From NCBI GenBank assembly GCA_012728995.1, contig JAAYEB010000260.1, positions 1-62,662 on the forward strand: a stretch of 62,662 nt of DNA. The letters are read 5' to 3'. The notes beneath the pieces are model-generated. The model made no database searches and was not told the origin of the DNA. It was given only the letters and a program-made list of their open reading frames with translations. The stretch comes from Fibrobacter sp. GTDB lineage: Bacteria > Fibrobacterota > Chitinivibrionia > Chitinivibrionales > Chitinispirillaceae. The position numbers and the translations under genes were made by a program. This document shows positions 47,970 to 57,300 of this stretch, one piece after another; positions within the stretch are counted from its first letter, which is position 1; the number at the start of each line of letters is the position of its first letter.

Positions 47970-50900
47970 TTATTTAAGTCGTTTAATCTCTTCCAGTATT
48001 TGTTCATTATCAGGTGCTAATCTTGCGGCATTCTCAAGATGTTTTTTATATTTTTGCGAATCTTTAAAAGCCTTCGCAATTTTTGCTAAACCGAATTCTG
48101 CCATTGCACAGTCTGGATCTGCTTTCAGTGCCCGTTTAAAAAATGTTTCAGCCCATTGCGGTTTTGATTGCAATAGATGTGTTTCTGCTCTTTCTAACAT
48201 AACCGCTACATTTTCCGGATCAAAATAAGAGATCTCCTTGTAAACTTCTATTGCTTCATCATACTTTTTCCTGCTCCTGAGATTTTTTGCCTTTAACATC
48301 AGTGCATCTGTATTTGTTGCTTCAACAGCCAGAATGTCTTCAATGACATCCTCCGATTCCCTGTTTTTCCCCTGTATCATCAATGCTTCTGCATAAATCA
48401 GCAGGTATTTTGTATCCCGATCCAATGTTGTAAGCTTCTCCAGTTCCTTTAGTGCTTTATCCATTTTCCCCAGTTTTTGATATACCTCAAACAACTGAAA
48501 CATAATCTGCGGATCTTCCTTTTTAAGTTCCCTTGCCTTAAGCAAAAGATCAAGTGCTTCGTTTGTACGTCCGGAATGATTATATCCTTTAGCCAGCATA
48601 CTCATTACAAGCGGATCTTCAGCAGAAAGGTTATTTGCCAGTTCCAGATGAACCATTGCCTTGTTATGTTCACCCTTTTTCATCAGTAATATTCCAATTC
48701 TTTTGTTGGCCTCCGGGTTCTGAGGATCATTGTCAAGATATGTTTCACAAGCCCTGAATTCATTCTCCTCATCACCAATTTTCCCATATGTCCGGGCCAT
48801 TTCAAGCCACACCTGGGGTACCGACCCGGCCATTTCAGTTACCCGTTGAAGCATATCGACTGCTTTTTTATACATTTCCTTATTTTTTGAATAAATTAAC
48901 CCAAGTTCGAGAAAATTTCTATGATCCTGCGGATACTTCTTGATATTTTTTTCGTATATATTCCTGGCTTTTGATTCATTAATTTTCTGCACAAAAAAAG
49001 CATGTTTATAAGCTGCATCCTTGTCGTTTACACCTGGCAGAAGTACATACTCACCATAAGCCTTTGCTGCCATTGAATCATTTCCAGACATTTCGTATGC
49101 CTCCGAGAGCTTTTTATAAGCTTCATTTCTTGTCTGCTTATTCAGCTTATCATTGTCTTTTACCTTTTCAAGAAAATCGGTGACGACCTTGTACTCCTTA
49201 AGGCTAAAACCGGATTCCGTATACATAGATACCTGATTTTCAGAAATATTGGAACCCAACCTGTCGAGATACTTGATAACATCGGCATACATTTTGTTAT
49301 CAAATGCATGTTTTGCAACAATCTGTACGATCGATTCATCACGCTCACCCTTTTCAAGGTACTCCTTAAACTTCTGCATGCCCTCCTGATCTCTTCCAAG
49401 TTTTAGATAAAGTTCTCCCAGCAATCTGTATTCTTCCTTTACCTGAGGATTCATCATTATTACCTGTTCATAAGAGATGACAGCATCTTTAAGGTCTCCA
49501 TTTTCTGCCTGGCATGATGCAGTAGCAGATAAAGCATCTAAATTTGAGGGATCAATTTTTAACGCTTTTTGATACATATCAACTGCTTCCGGATACTTTT
49601 TCTTTTGCTGGTAAATCATTCCAAGTGTAGTATAGGTACCAATTTCAGCCTCATTGGCATCAACAACTTTTGTTAATGCTTTTATAACCTCATCCTGCTG
49701 GCCTTTTGCAATAACAATATCTGCATACCTTTTATAAAATCCCTTGATTGATGGATCTTTTTTCAATGCAGTCCTGTACGCTTCAAGTGCACTATCCAGT
49801 TTTTTTGATTCATACATCAAATCACCCAGATCCCTGTAAGCAGAAGCATCATCCGGCTTAAGTTTAATAAACTTGTTCACATACTCAACAGCCTTTTCCT
49901 TATCTCCATTTTTTGAGAACAATTGGTACAGCTTGCGCACTATTTCAGCCGTATCGGGCTGCAACAGCGCAAGCTCCTTGTAATATTTCAATGCTTTTTT
50001 TGTATCGCCAACCGAATCAGCATACTCTGCCAGACGCATTCGGGACCAGAAATCTCTTGAATCAAGTGCAGCTATTCTTTTATCAACCTCAAGAAGCTTT
50101 TTTTTCTGATTATTTTTTTGCAAACAGGCAGCCGTTTGCTTTAGTAAACTGATGTTATCCGGCTCATTTCTTAGAAGGATTTCAAGATGCTTTTGCGCAT
50201 TTTTATAATCTCCCCTGTTCATTAATACAGAAACCATAACCATACGTGCATCCCGAAAATTAATATCAAGTTTCAATGCAGATTCCGCAGCCCTGTATGC
50301 ATCATCATATTTCTTCAGATTAAACGCACAAACAGCAATTCCATCAAGAGCATTACCGCTATTTTTAAGTGAATTACTTTTTTGAAACATGTTCAAAGCT
50401 TCAGAATATTTTTTGGCGTTCAGATTATATTTTCCAAGCACAAGATAAACATCAGGATCATCAGGACTAATCTCCATCATCACCCTGTATGTCTGCTCAG
50501 CCTTTTCATTCATGCCATTCTTCTGATACAAATCTGCAAGCCGTGCATAAGCTTCGAAATTTTTCTTATCAAGTGAGATAGCTTTTTGAAGCGTAGATAT
50601 CGCTTTTTTATTATCACCTAACCCCTGATAGGCTTCAGCAAGTTTAAAACAACCCTGTGGAACAACTTTGCCCTGTTGGTCGGCATTAACTATAAAACTG
50701 AACTGTTCCAGTGCCTTCTGATGATTTCCATTTGAAAGAAAAAAATCGCCGGTTTTCGCCCTGGCCCATAAAGCTTCTTTTGAAACTTCTGCCCCGAATT
50801 CAGTAACTGCAGTCTGATATGCCTTTATTGCATTTTCATTATCGCCAGTATAATCTTTACTTACAGCTATCCTGTAATAATCCTGTGCTGTCAACATATC

Positions 50901-51656
50901 CGGCGAGACTTTCGAATATTCGGTTAATGCCTTTCCATACTCTTTTTTGTAAAATAAGGCACAAGCCAGATATTTAACAGCTTCCGGAGGTCCTTTCATC
51001 TCTATTGATTTTTTCAGATAAAACACAGCCGAATCGACAGCACCAATCTCACAGTAAGCCATACCGGTTTTATATGCCATATCAGAAGATTTCTTTGCAT
51101 TGTACGCCTTTTTCAGCAAAGGAACAGCCCTGGCCCACTCTTTTTCGTTAATGTATATATTGCCCAGTTCCCGATTTGCAACCAGGTTTTCGGTATCCGA
51201 TTTGATTACTTTTTCCAGAGCTTTTTTTGCTTCAGCAGGTCTTTTAAGCGCTATACAGGCCCTTGCATACTCCCAGCTTGCCTCTGCTGTAAAATTCATC
51301 TCCAAAGCCTTTTTAGCCATATTTATCGCGTTATCCGGCTGTTGAAGATTGTTATAGACTCTTGCAGCTCCCACAAGAGCATTGTAATCATCGGGATTCA
51401 TTCTCCAGGAAACCAGATAACATGCAAGCGCTTTTTCTGTAAAACCCAGTGCATCATTTGCCCGTGCGATTTTTATCCAGTCCATGGCAGTTCTATCTGA
51501 TGCAGGGATAGACCTATCTGCATATTCTACTGCTTCCCTGTATTTACCTTCAGAAAGCAGTTTATCCATTTCCTTATCAGAAAAAACTGCAATAGCATTA
51601 ATCAGAACCATTAAAAAAACCATTTCTGTTTTTGAAAACATTTTGATTTTAATCAT
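47970..51656 (-). CDS. Giant tetratricopeptide-repeat protein, probably exported
   Basis: The frame opens at 51686, but ATG 51656 has AAGGGG 9 bases upstream, so I prefer it (1228 residues). A hydrophobic N-terminus (about 10-25, VFLMVLINAIAVFS) looks like a signal peptide. The rest is an almost unbroken run of about 30 TPR-like 34-residue repeats (for example KKYPEAVDMYQKALKIDPSN and KKLDSALEAYRTALKKDPS), which makes a long superhelical scaffold. No catalytic domain is seen. It probably acts as a periplasmic or outer-membrane scaffold for protein assembly; partners are unknown. Confidence 0.85.
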   Translation of the reverse strand: MIKIKMFSKTEMVFLMVLINAIAVFSDKEMDKLLSEGKYREAVEYADRSIPASDRTAMDWIKIARANDALGFTEKALACYLVSWRMNPDDYNALVGAARVYNNLQQPDNAINMAKKALEMNFTAEASWEYARACIALKRPAEAKKALEKVIKSDTENLVANRELGNIYINEKEWARAVPLLKKAYNAKKSSDMAYKTGMAYCEIGAVDSAVFYLKKSIEMKGPPEAVKYLACALFYKKEYGKALTEYSKVSPDMLTAQDYYRIAVSKDYTGDNENAIKAYQTAVTEFGAEVSKEALWARAKTGDFFLSNGNHQKALEQFSFIVNADQQGKVVPQGCFKLAEAYQGLGDNKKAISTLQKAISLDKKNFEAYARLADLYQKNGMNEKAEQTYRVMMEISPDDPDVYLVLGKYNLNAKKYSEALNMFQKSNSLKNSGNALDGIAVCAFNLKKYDDAYRAAESALKLDINFRDARMVMVSVLMNRGDYKNAQKHLEILLRNEPDNISLLKQTAACLQKNNQKKKLLEVDKRIAALDSRDFWSRMRLAEYADSVGDTKKALKYYKELALLQPDTAEIVRKLYQLFSKNGDKEKAVEYVNKFIKLKPDDASAYRDLGDLMYESKKLDSALEAYRTALKKDPSIKGFYKRYADIVIAKGQQDEVIKALTKVVDANEAEIGTYTTLGMIYQQKKKYPEAVDMYQKALKIDPSNLDALSATASCQAENGDLKDAVISYEQVIMMNPQVKEEYRLLGELYLKLGRDQEGMQKFKEYLEKGERDESIVQIVAKHAFDNKMYADVIKYLDRLGSNISENQVSMYTESGFSLKEYKVVTDFLEKVKDNDKLNKQTRNEAYKKLSEAYEMSGNDSMAAKAYGEYVLLPGVNDKDAAYKHAFFVQKINESKARNIYEKNIKKYPQDHRNFLELGLIYSKNKEMYKKAVDMLQRVTEMAGSVPQVWLEMARTYGKIGDEENEFRACETYLDNDPQNPEANKRIGILLMKKGEHNKAMVHLELANNLSAEDPLVMSMLAKGYNHSGRTNEALDLLLKARELKKEDPQIMFQLFEVYQKLGKMDKALKELEKLTTLDRDTKYLLIYAEALMIQGKNRESEDVIEDILAVEATNTDALMLKAKNLRSRKKYDEAIEVYKEISYFDPENVAVMLERAETHLLQSKPQWAETFFKRALKADPDCAMAEFGLAKIAKAFKDSQKYKKHLENAARLAPDNEQILEEIKRLK

Positions 51657-51893
51657 ATTTATCATCCCCTTCACCAGCAAACTCATCTATGAACCGTTTC
51701 ATGATCACAATCGCTTTTGTCCAAAAATTATTTTGAAACAACCTGTCCAGCCTTATTCCATATACCCAGAGTAAATTGCACCTGATTTGTATACTTGAAT
51801 AAAACAGTATAAAGCAACCGATTTTATATTTAAAGACCACAAATCAAATGTTTTAACAGTTTCTCCATATAAACTGGGTCTTATTGTGCCTGT

Positions 51894-52514
51894 TCACTGA
51901 TCGATTATAGACAAATGCAAATCACCAGAACGACCCATTTTTCTGCGTCTTTCCAGACATTTAAAGAAATATTCCCATTTGAACGTTTCACCAGGATCAT
52001 TCTTTTTTTGATTACGCAAGCCAAGCGATACGGCTTCATCTCCGGCAACGTTTTCATGACCAGTATAAGTAAAGTTACGCTGAAATTTATATTCAAGACC
52101 ACAACATAATTCACACAGAGCATGATACTGCTTAAACGTAAAGCCACTGTAATCAGTAGCGATCAGTTCGATACCGATAGAAAAATCATTAACTCCTGTG
52201 CGTCTGTCCGGTTCAGGCATGATACTTCCCCCGCAATGCCAGGCTTTTTTTTCAACAGGAACAAGATTTATAACTGTGCCGCTTCTGTTAATCAAGAAAT
52301 GGCTGCTTACTCCATAATCAGAAAATATCTGCAGTATCTTCTTTTTGTTGAAAGGTTTTTGTGGTGATATCGCAACAGCACTTATATAATGAATAACAAT
52401 TACATCAATAATATCAGAACTTCTTTCATCCCACAAAGCCTGTTTACCCGAATTTCGGATCTGTTGACCTACAACCGGATTGTTTTCATCAAGAAACAAT
52501 GGAACTATTTTCAT
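51894..52514 (-). CDS. N-acetylmuramoyl-L-alanine amidase (amidase_2 family)
   Basis: The frame is open from TTG 52586; ATG 52514 is a likelier start because the upstream bases must also hold promoters for the divergent SDR gene (206 residues). Zinc-site motifs of the AmpD/PGRP fold: IVIHYIS (first His), AWHCGG, FSIGIEL, TGHENVA and NDPGETFKW. It cleaves the bond between N-acetylmuramate and L-alanine in peptidoglycan. No signal peptide is clear from either start, so it may be a cytoplasmic wall-recycling enzyme. Confidence 0.82.
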   Translation of the reverse strand: MKIVPLFLDENNPVVGQQIRNSGKQALWDERSSDIIDVIVIHYISAVAISPQKPFNKKKILQIFSDYGVSSHFLINRSGTVINLVPVEKKAWHCGGSIMPEPDRRTGVNDFSIGIELIATDYSGFTFKQYHALCELCCGLEYKFQRNFTYTGHENVAGDEAVSLGLRNQKKNDPGETFKWEYFFKCLERRRKMGRSGDLHLSIIDQ

Positions 52515-52609
52515 TTTTTTGATTTTCCATTCAAATAACCTTAAACAGTCAAAAACAATTATACTATTTTTTAAAAGAGAAGCCAATCTTTCACATAGAA
52601 ATCAAACAG

Positions 52610-53317
52610 ATGAATTCCAAAGCAATACTTATCACAGGAGCATCAAAGCGTTTAGGGCTTCATTTTGCCAAAACGAGTCTGGATATGGGTTATGCTGTTA
52701 TAATTCACTATCATAATCCGCTTTCTGACATTGAGAAAAAACAGCTCTTTAAACAACAATTCTATAATAAAGTATTTTATATTCAATACGATTTATCGGA
52801 TCAGCCGGAAAAATTACTGGACAGGATATCCGATTTCCCTGTTGAGCTGGAAGGTCTTGTCAACAATGTTTCAGTTTTTTCCAAAGGAAATTTAAGCAAC
52901 ATTTCACATTTTGAATCATTGTTCAAAATAAATTTTGCTGCACCCATGAAACTTTCCCAAAGATTTTCGGAAAATGTAAAAAACGGCTGGATTATAAATA
53001 TTACAGACTCAAATAACAGAAAATTCAACAGAAATTTTCAGAACTATCGTTTGACTAAACTGTTTCTTGAAGAACTGACACGGCAACAGGCTTCATTGTA
53101 TGCCCCTGATATCAGAGTTAATGGAATAGCTCCAGGCGCTATTCTTCCCTCAAATGAACATGAAGCAAAATATTTTTTGGCTTTAGCCAAAAAGATACCT
53201 TTGGGACGAACAGGTGATATTCAATCTTTAATGGATGCATTCAGGTTTCTCGTAAAAACATCATTTATAACTGGTGAAATAGTCAAAATTGATGGCGGGT
53301 GGAACCTTGTATCTTAA
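52610..53317 (+). CDS. Short-chain dehydrogenase of the pteridine reductase/FolM type
   Basis: 235 residues, one Rossmann domain: LITGASKRLGLHFA (TGxxxRxG cofactor site; the basic residue favours NADPH), GLVNNVSVFSKGNL, the catalytic YRLTK (YxxxK) and RVNGIAPGAILP. The TGASKRLG and NNxSxF forms match PTR1/FolM-like enzymes, which reduce dihydromonapterin or dihydrobiopterin/folate, better than FabG. Usual FolM length is about 240. It is divergent from the amidase gene. Confidence 0.75.
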   Translation: MNSKAILITGASKRLGLHFAKTSLDMGYAVIIHYHNPLSDIEKKQLFKQQFYNKVFYIQYDLSDQPEKLLDRISDFPVELEGLVNNVSVFSKGNLSNISHFESLFKINFAAPMKLSQRFSENVKNGWIINITDSNNRKFNRNFQNYRLTKLFLEELTRQQASLYAPDIRVNGIAPGAILPSNEHEAKYFLALAKKIPLGRTGDIQSLMDAFRFLVKTSFITGEIVKIDGGWNLVS

Positions 53318-53340
53318 ACCTGAATCAGACGATTCCTTCA

Positions 53341-53540
53341 CGCGATCTGCTTCGCGGACATTGGCAAAAGAATCAGATCCAGAACGTTTAATATTCATTG
53401 GTGTAGATTACGACAACGATTGTAGTTTTTTTCTTCATTCACCATTCATAATTCACAATTCACCATTATCTTATGACCTTCACAGCCATAAAACCTTTCT
53501 GCTAAATGCCGCTCTCGTAGCTCATTCCCGCATTGCGGGA
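53341..53540. repeat. Repeat-rich patch: two small hairpins and an ATTCACM heptamer array
   Basis: Between the SDR gene and the convergent phosphatase gene lie CGCGA-TCTGCT-TCGCG (53341-53356), four tandem copies of a heptamer (ATTCACC, ATTCATA, ATTCACA, ATTCACC; 53437-53464) and TCCCGC-ATT-GCGGGA (53526-53540). An 88-codon frame crosses the patch but overlaps the SDR gene and looks like chance. None of the hairpins has a T-run. Confidence 0.55.
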
Positions 53541-53570
53541 CAAGTTGTAAATTAATCGTCTCCATTTAGG

Positions 53571-54050
53571 TTAAAGAAAATTCGCAGGAAACCTGGCAAA
53601 CAAAACCGGGATTATTCTCTCAATGTGATTCTGAATTATGCCAAAAGTTTTGCGGTAATCATAAATAGTTCCACCTATTGGATCATTGATCGTCTTGTTT
53701 CGTTTTTCTTTGCCAGGCCATGCGCCCAAAAGAAATACTCTGTCGCAAACCTGGGGAAAAAACATCAGAACAAACTGTTTCTGTTCGGGTTCCATTGTAA
53801 AAATCAGATCACTTTTTTTTAACTCTTTAGGTACCAGAGAACGGGATCGGTGTCTGGTAATATCCATACCATGTTCAGAACAAACTTTGACGGCAGATTT
53901 GGATGCTGGATGATTTTCCAGTCCATGAGTTCCCATAGACGAAACGATTATATCGTCTCGTCCCAACTCAATGAACCGTTTTCTGAATATGGCTTCAGCC
54001 ATGGGGCTTCTGCAGATATTGCCTGTACACAAAACTATTATGGATGCCAA
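53571..54050 (-). CDS. Low-molecular-weight protein tyrosine phosphatase family protein
   Basis: The frame opens at 54149 across the divergent neighbour, but TTG 54050 has GAGG 6 bases upstream and gives the normal family N-terminus (SIIVLCTGNICRSPMAEAIF; 159 residues). The P-loop CTGNICRS matches CX5R, and the acid motif NDPIGG supplies the catalytic Asp. It dephosphorylates tyrosine, often on exopolysaccharide kinases; some relatives are arsenate reductases. No tyrosine kinase gene is in the window. Confidence 0.86.
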   Translation of the reverse strand: MASIIVLCTGNICRSPMAEAIFRKRFIELGRDDIIVSSMGTHGLENHPASKSAVKVCSEHGMDITRHRSRSLVPKELKKSDLIFTMEPEQKQFVLMFFPQVCDRVFLLGAWPGKEKRNKTINDPIGGTIYDYRKTFGIIQNHIERIIPVLFARFPANFL

Positions 54051-54136
54051 ATAAAACCTCAACAAATTCTGTTTGAATGTAGATCTGCTTAATTGAAAAT
54101 AGTATTTTATCCTAAAATTTAAAACAGGAGATAGTG

Positions 54137-54466
54137 ATGTCATTAACAAATGAAGAAAAAGGAATTATTCAGGAAGCTTTATCTGTATATTTACAACTGG
54201 TTTCACAACAGGTCCCCCCCCAGCAGGTACAACAGCTTGCCCAAGTGGCCCAAGGTATAATAAAAAAACTGGACTCTGTTGGAGCACCTTCCGGAAAAAA
54301 CGGCAATAAACCTTCAGGAATAACTGATGAATGGTACAAGCAGGTTTGCCTCAAGTGTGATAAATTGACACCAGGCGGATGCAGCGACAAGGTAACCGAA
54401 AAATTTCCGGGCAAATGTGATCCGATTCTCCACTATGAACGCCAGAAGATACTGAAAAAGAAATAA
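54137..54466 (+). CDS. Small Cys-containing protein of unknown function
   Basis: GTG 54134 and ATG 54137 are both in frame; ATG 54137 sits 6 bases after AGGAG and is used (109 residues). The N-terminal half is helical and Gln/Val-rich (LQLVSQQVPPQQVQQLAQVA). The C-terminal half has four cysteines, CLKCDKLTPGGC then GKCDP, which could bind a metal. No signal peptide or membrane segment. I do not recognise the family. The good ribosome binding site and intact frame argue that it is real. Confidence 0.7.
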   Translation: MSLTNEEKGIIQEALSVYLQLVSQQVPPQQVQQLAQVAQGIIKKLDSVGAPSGKNGNKPSGITDEWYKQVCLKCDKLTPGGCSDKVTEKFPGKCDPILHYERQKILKKK

Positions 54467-54935
54467 AAGAACTTCGAAAACAGTTATTCTAAGCAGTAGC
54501 CTTGTACGATTCTTTGGTATGTGGTAAGGTGTGTATAGTTCCGTTTTTTCGGGAAACGGCCAGGAATAATAAATGGCTTATGATGGCTGGTAGTGGCTGG
54601 GGTCGGACCAAGTTAAATCATTGATTTCACGTACAAAACGTTCCAAACATCCATGTTTTTGATACTTAAATGGCGATTTTCTGTATCAATTCTGTTGGAA
54701 TAAGGAAACATCTTGCATGCAACCGCTGCATTACTGATTGTTTTTTTGAAATCAGATCCTGGCAACCAGAATATCAAGATATTTACTTTCAACACCAATT
54801 AGTACCGAAAAATATATCTTTTTGTTCCTGTCATTATGAATCGATATAAAAGACTCTGATTCTTAAAACTATCTTTTTTGACCTGAAAACAGGTGTTTAA
54901 GGCTGAAAACAGTGTTTTTTTTAGCATTAGTATCT
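54467..54935. other. 469-base intergenic region with short inverted GGTCGGACC-type repeats
   Basis: It contains a hairpin CCGTTT-AAACGG (54541-54559), a G-rich stretch with repeated TGGCTGG (54574-54600) and GGGTCGGACC (54600-54609), whose exact complement GGTCCGACCC lies at 54957-54966 inside the end of the next gene. A 61-codon leftward frame (54613-54798) has no recognisable similarity. A decayed mobile element is possible. Confidence 0.4.
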
Positions 54936-57041
54936 TTAACGACAAGCACTTACTGCGGTCCGACCCGAAATCACGCCATTAACCCGAATAAAAACCAGAT
55001 AGATTCCCGATACAGTCAGATACTCATTTAAATCCATTGAATATCTGCCTGACGAAACATTTTTATTTTCAATATTTTTAACCAGTTTTCCGTTTATATC
55101 AAAAATCGAACCCGAAACGTCTGAAGTTCTTTCCAAATTGCAAACAAGCCTGTTTTTTTCGATTCTCGCTTTAACCGCAAAATCAGTTCTTTTGTGCTGA
55201 CCCGTTTTTTTCACAAAAACAGGTTCCGCGTTCAACTCATACTCAAGACATCTTATTACAGGTGACGTAAGAGATGCACTATAGTCAAAAGAATCCGAGA
55301 ACAGTATCTGGTTATCAGAAACAGACAGGTTATCCACAGTAAAAGATTCATGCAGTCCGCTGCGAAATCCAACTACGCCATCATTAAATGAGTTGTCGGA
55401 ATAAGAATCAATCTCCTGCCCGTTAATCAAGCATTTATAGTTACTTTGCGAAACCTCAATCTCTACCTGGTATTTGGTTCCTGTCTGTAAATTGTAATTT
55501 GTCTCTTTGTGAACAGACCACTCTCCCCTGTTTCGAATATGAAACCGAAGAAGATCTGAATCGGCATTAAATTGCCACATATAAAAATTATCACTGTCTT
55601 TAACCCTGAAACATACACCTGCTGCTGTTTCCCTTATTTTCAGATCGAAATTCAGATTAAAACCGGTCCATTTATCAGAATTGGATTCACAGTAACCATT
55701 ACGTTCAACACCCATTACCTCCGGACCAATCAACACGTTTGATACATTTCTCCAGTTTTTAATCTCTGATAAACCCTCCTGGGCAAACACATACAAACTG
55801 CTCCTTTTTTCATCATTATCTTTAACACTTACAAGCGGTTCAGAATAATAAAACCGGTTTTCATCCTGTTTGTCCAGTATTCGCCAGTCTGAATAACCGG
55901 AATTTAATGAAGCACCGGCAATACTGATATGAGGCATAACAGCATAAACATTATCTTCAGCATCACACGCAATACCCGACCTGTTGTCCCAGATTTTTGT
56001 TTGTATACCTGTATTGCCACGATGCCACTCACCGAGTGTGTCCCTGAAATAGTGCAGTTGCATATTTTTACCGGAAACATCTTCCCTGGAAAGAACATGA
56101 ACCCTCCCCCTGGAATCAATTGTCATGCTCTCCTGATTTATAAGTCCGGTATTGGTGGGAATTGTCCAGATTTTGCATGAAGCAGTATTTTGACTTATGT
56201 ATTGTCTGCCGGATTCGGCTACTATATTTCCGTTGTTATCGTGCCATTTTTTACCATAGTCGTCACTGTAAGCGTACATAAGGTCATGATTCATTCCCCC
56301 GCTCCCGGTTTCTCTCCAGCACCAGGCTGCATGAAGCCTGTTATTATTATCAAACCGCAATCCATGAAAATAGGCCGTACATGTTCCTTCGCTATAGTCT
56401 CCCTCAATAAACTGACCCAGATTTTTCCACGTACCGTCATTATTATATTTCCATATCCTGTTATCGCTGCTTCCGCTTGTACCTGTCCTCACAATCAGGA
56501 CAAGTGTACTATCCGGTGCTGTAATAAATCTGGGGTAAGTAACATCCCTTACTGTTTCTCCATCAAGTCTGTTTGTAACATTATTAAACAGAGCCTGATT
56601 CCATTCAAAACTTTGTGGATTGGTTGCTATTCCTTCCCTGGATATCCTGTAATTAATCGGCACAGTATGATGATCAAACGAGAGGTGAATCCTTCCATCA
56701 GACGGAGAAATACCCATGGAGATAGTATTATGATTATCATTTGTATTCTGTTTATAATCACTCAGTTCAAAACTTTCCCATGTTCCTGAAGGAAGTTCTC
56801 TTCTTGCAACAGCCACATATCTGTTTGCAGAATAAAAAGCCGCATACTGATACCCATTATATGTAGTCAATGCATCTTGCTGAAATGATAAACTGTTCAT
56901 ATAAAGGTTACCGTATCTGCTGTCTGTCCACTCCAGTGCATTTTCTGTTATTATTGATTCACCTTTTTTCTCTACGGACAGTTCTCCATATGCACTGCAT
57001 AGATAAAGACATATTATGGTAAAAACGGTTGCAAATTTCAT
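54936..57041 (-). CDS. Secreted BNR-repeat (BNR_4-type) polysaccharide-active protein with C-terminal sorting-like domain
   Basis: The frame opens at 57164, but ATG 57041 has AGAGGAG 7 bases upstream and starts a signal peptide (MKFATVFTIICLYLCSAYG), so I use it (701 residues). Residues about 40-450 resemble the BNR_4 beta-propeller (NDNHNTISMGISPSDGRIHLSFDHH, GLRFDNNNRLHAAW). Some proteins with this fold are ulvan lyases of families PL24/PL25. A concanavalin/LamG-like module (about 460-600) follows, then a C-terminal domain (about 620-701; IFDINGKLVKNI, SGIYLVFIRVNG) typical of type IX secretion cargo. The substrate is not determined. Confidence 0.75.
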   Translation of the reverse strand: MKFATVFTIICLYLCSAYGELSVEKKGESIITENALEWTDSRYGNLYMNSLSFQQDALTTYNGYQYAAFYSANRYVAVARRELPSGTWESFELSDYKQNTNDNHNTISMGISPSDGRIHLSFDHHTVPINYRISREGIATNPQSFEWNQALFNNVTNRLDGETVRDVTYPRFITAPDSTLVLIVRTGTSGSSDNRIWKYNNDGTWKNLGQFIEGDYSEGTCTAYFHGLRFDNNNRLHAAWCWRETGSGGMNHDLMYAYSDDYGKKWHDNNGNIVAESGRQYISQNTASCKIWTIPTNTGLINQESMTIDSRGRVHVLSREDVSGKNMQLHYFRDTLGEWHRGNTGIQTKIWDNRSGIACDAEDNVYAVMPHISIAGASLNSGYSDWRILDKQDENRFYYSEPLVSVKDNDEKRSSLYVFAQEGLSEIKNWRNVSNVLIGPEVMGVERNGYCESNSDKWTGFNLNFDLKIRETAAGVCFRVKDSDNFYMWQFNADSDLLRFHIRNRGEWSVHKETNYNLQTGTKYQVEIEVSQSNYKCLINGQEIDSYSDNSFNDGVVGFRSGLHESFTVDNLSVSDNQILFSDSFDYSASLTSPVIRCLEYELNAEPVFVKKTGQHKRTDFAVKARIEKNRLVCNLERTSDVSGSIFDINGKLVKNIENKNVSSGRYSMDLNEYLTVSGIYLVFIRVNGVISGRTAVSACR

Positions 57042-57300
57042 AAACAACTCCTCTAAATTATCGTTCTCGGAATAATATAATCTGCGCATTATTAAAGTAT
57101 AGATTATCCGGGTCGCAGAGCGCACACGCCCCACGCGGTAGTTATTAAAAATTCGAGATATCAATACCGAAATACGAAACAGAACAAAAAATACATTTAA
57201 AAACTCATATCGGAGGACGTGTGGAAACCTGTGACTCGTACTGTTTTACACAGGAATCAGAATGCAATCAAAACCAATTAGAATGTTGATTGTTCAAAAT

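Noticed and set aside
53437-53467. Heptamer tract as a CRISPR array
   Set aside because: The units are 7 bases with no spacers and no cas genes are present.
53289-53555. 88-codon rightward frame after the SDR gene
   Set aside because: It overlaps the SDR end, crosses the hairpins and heptamer tract, lacks a ribosome binding site and has no protein-like motif.
54613-54798. 61-codon leftward frame as a transposase remnant
   Set aside because: No recognisable transposase motif; only the flanking GGTCGGACC repeats hint at a mobile element, so I kept it out of the gene list.
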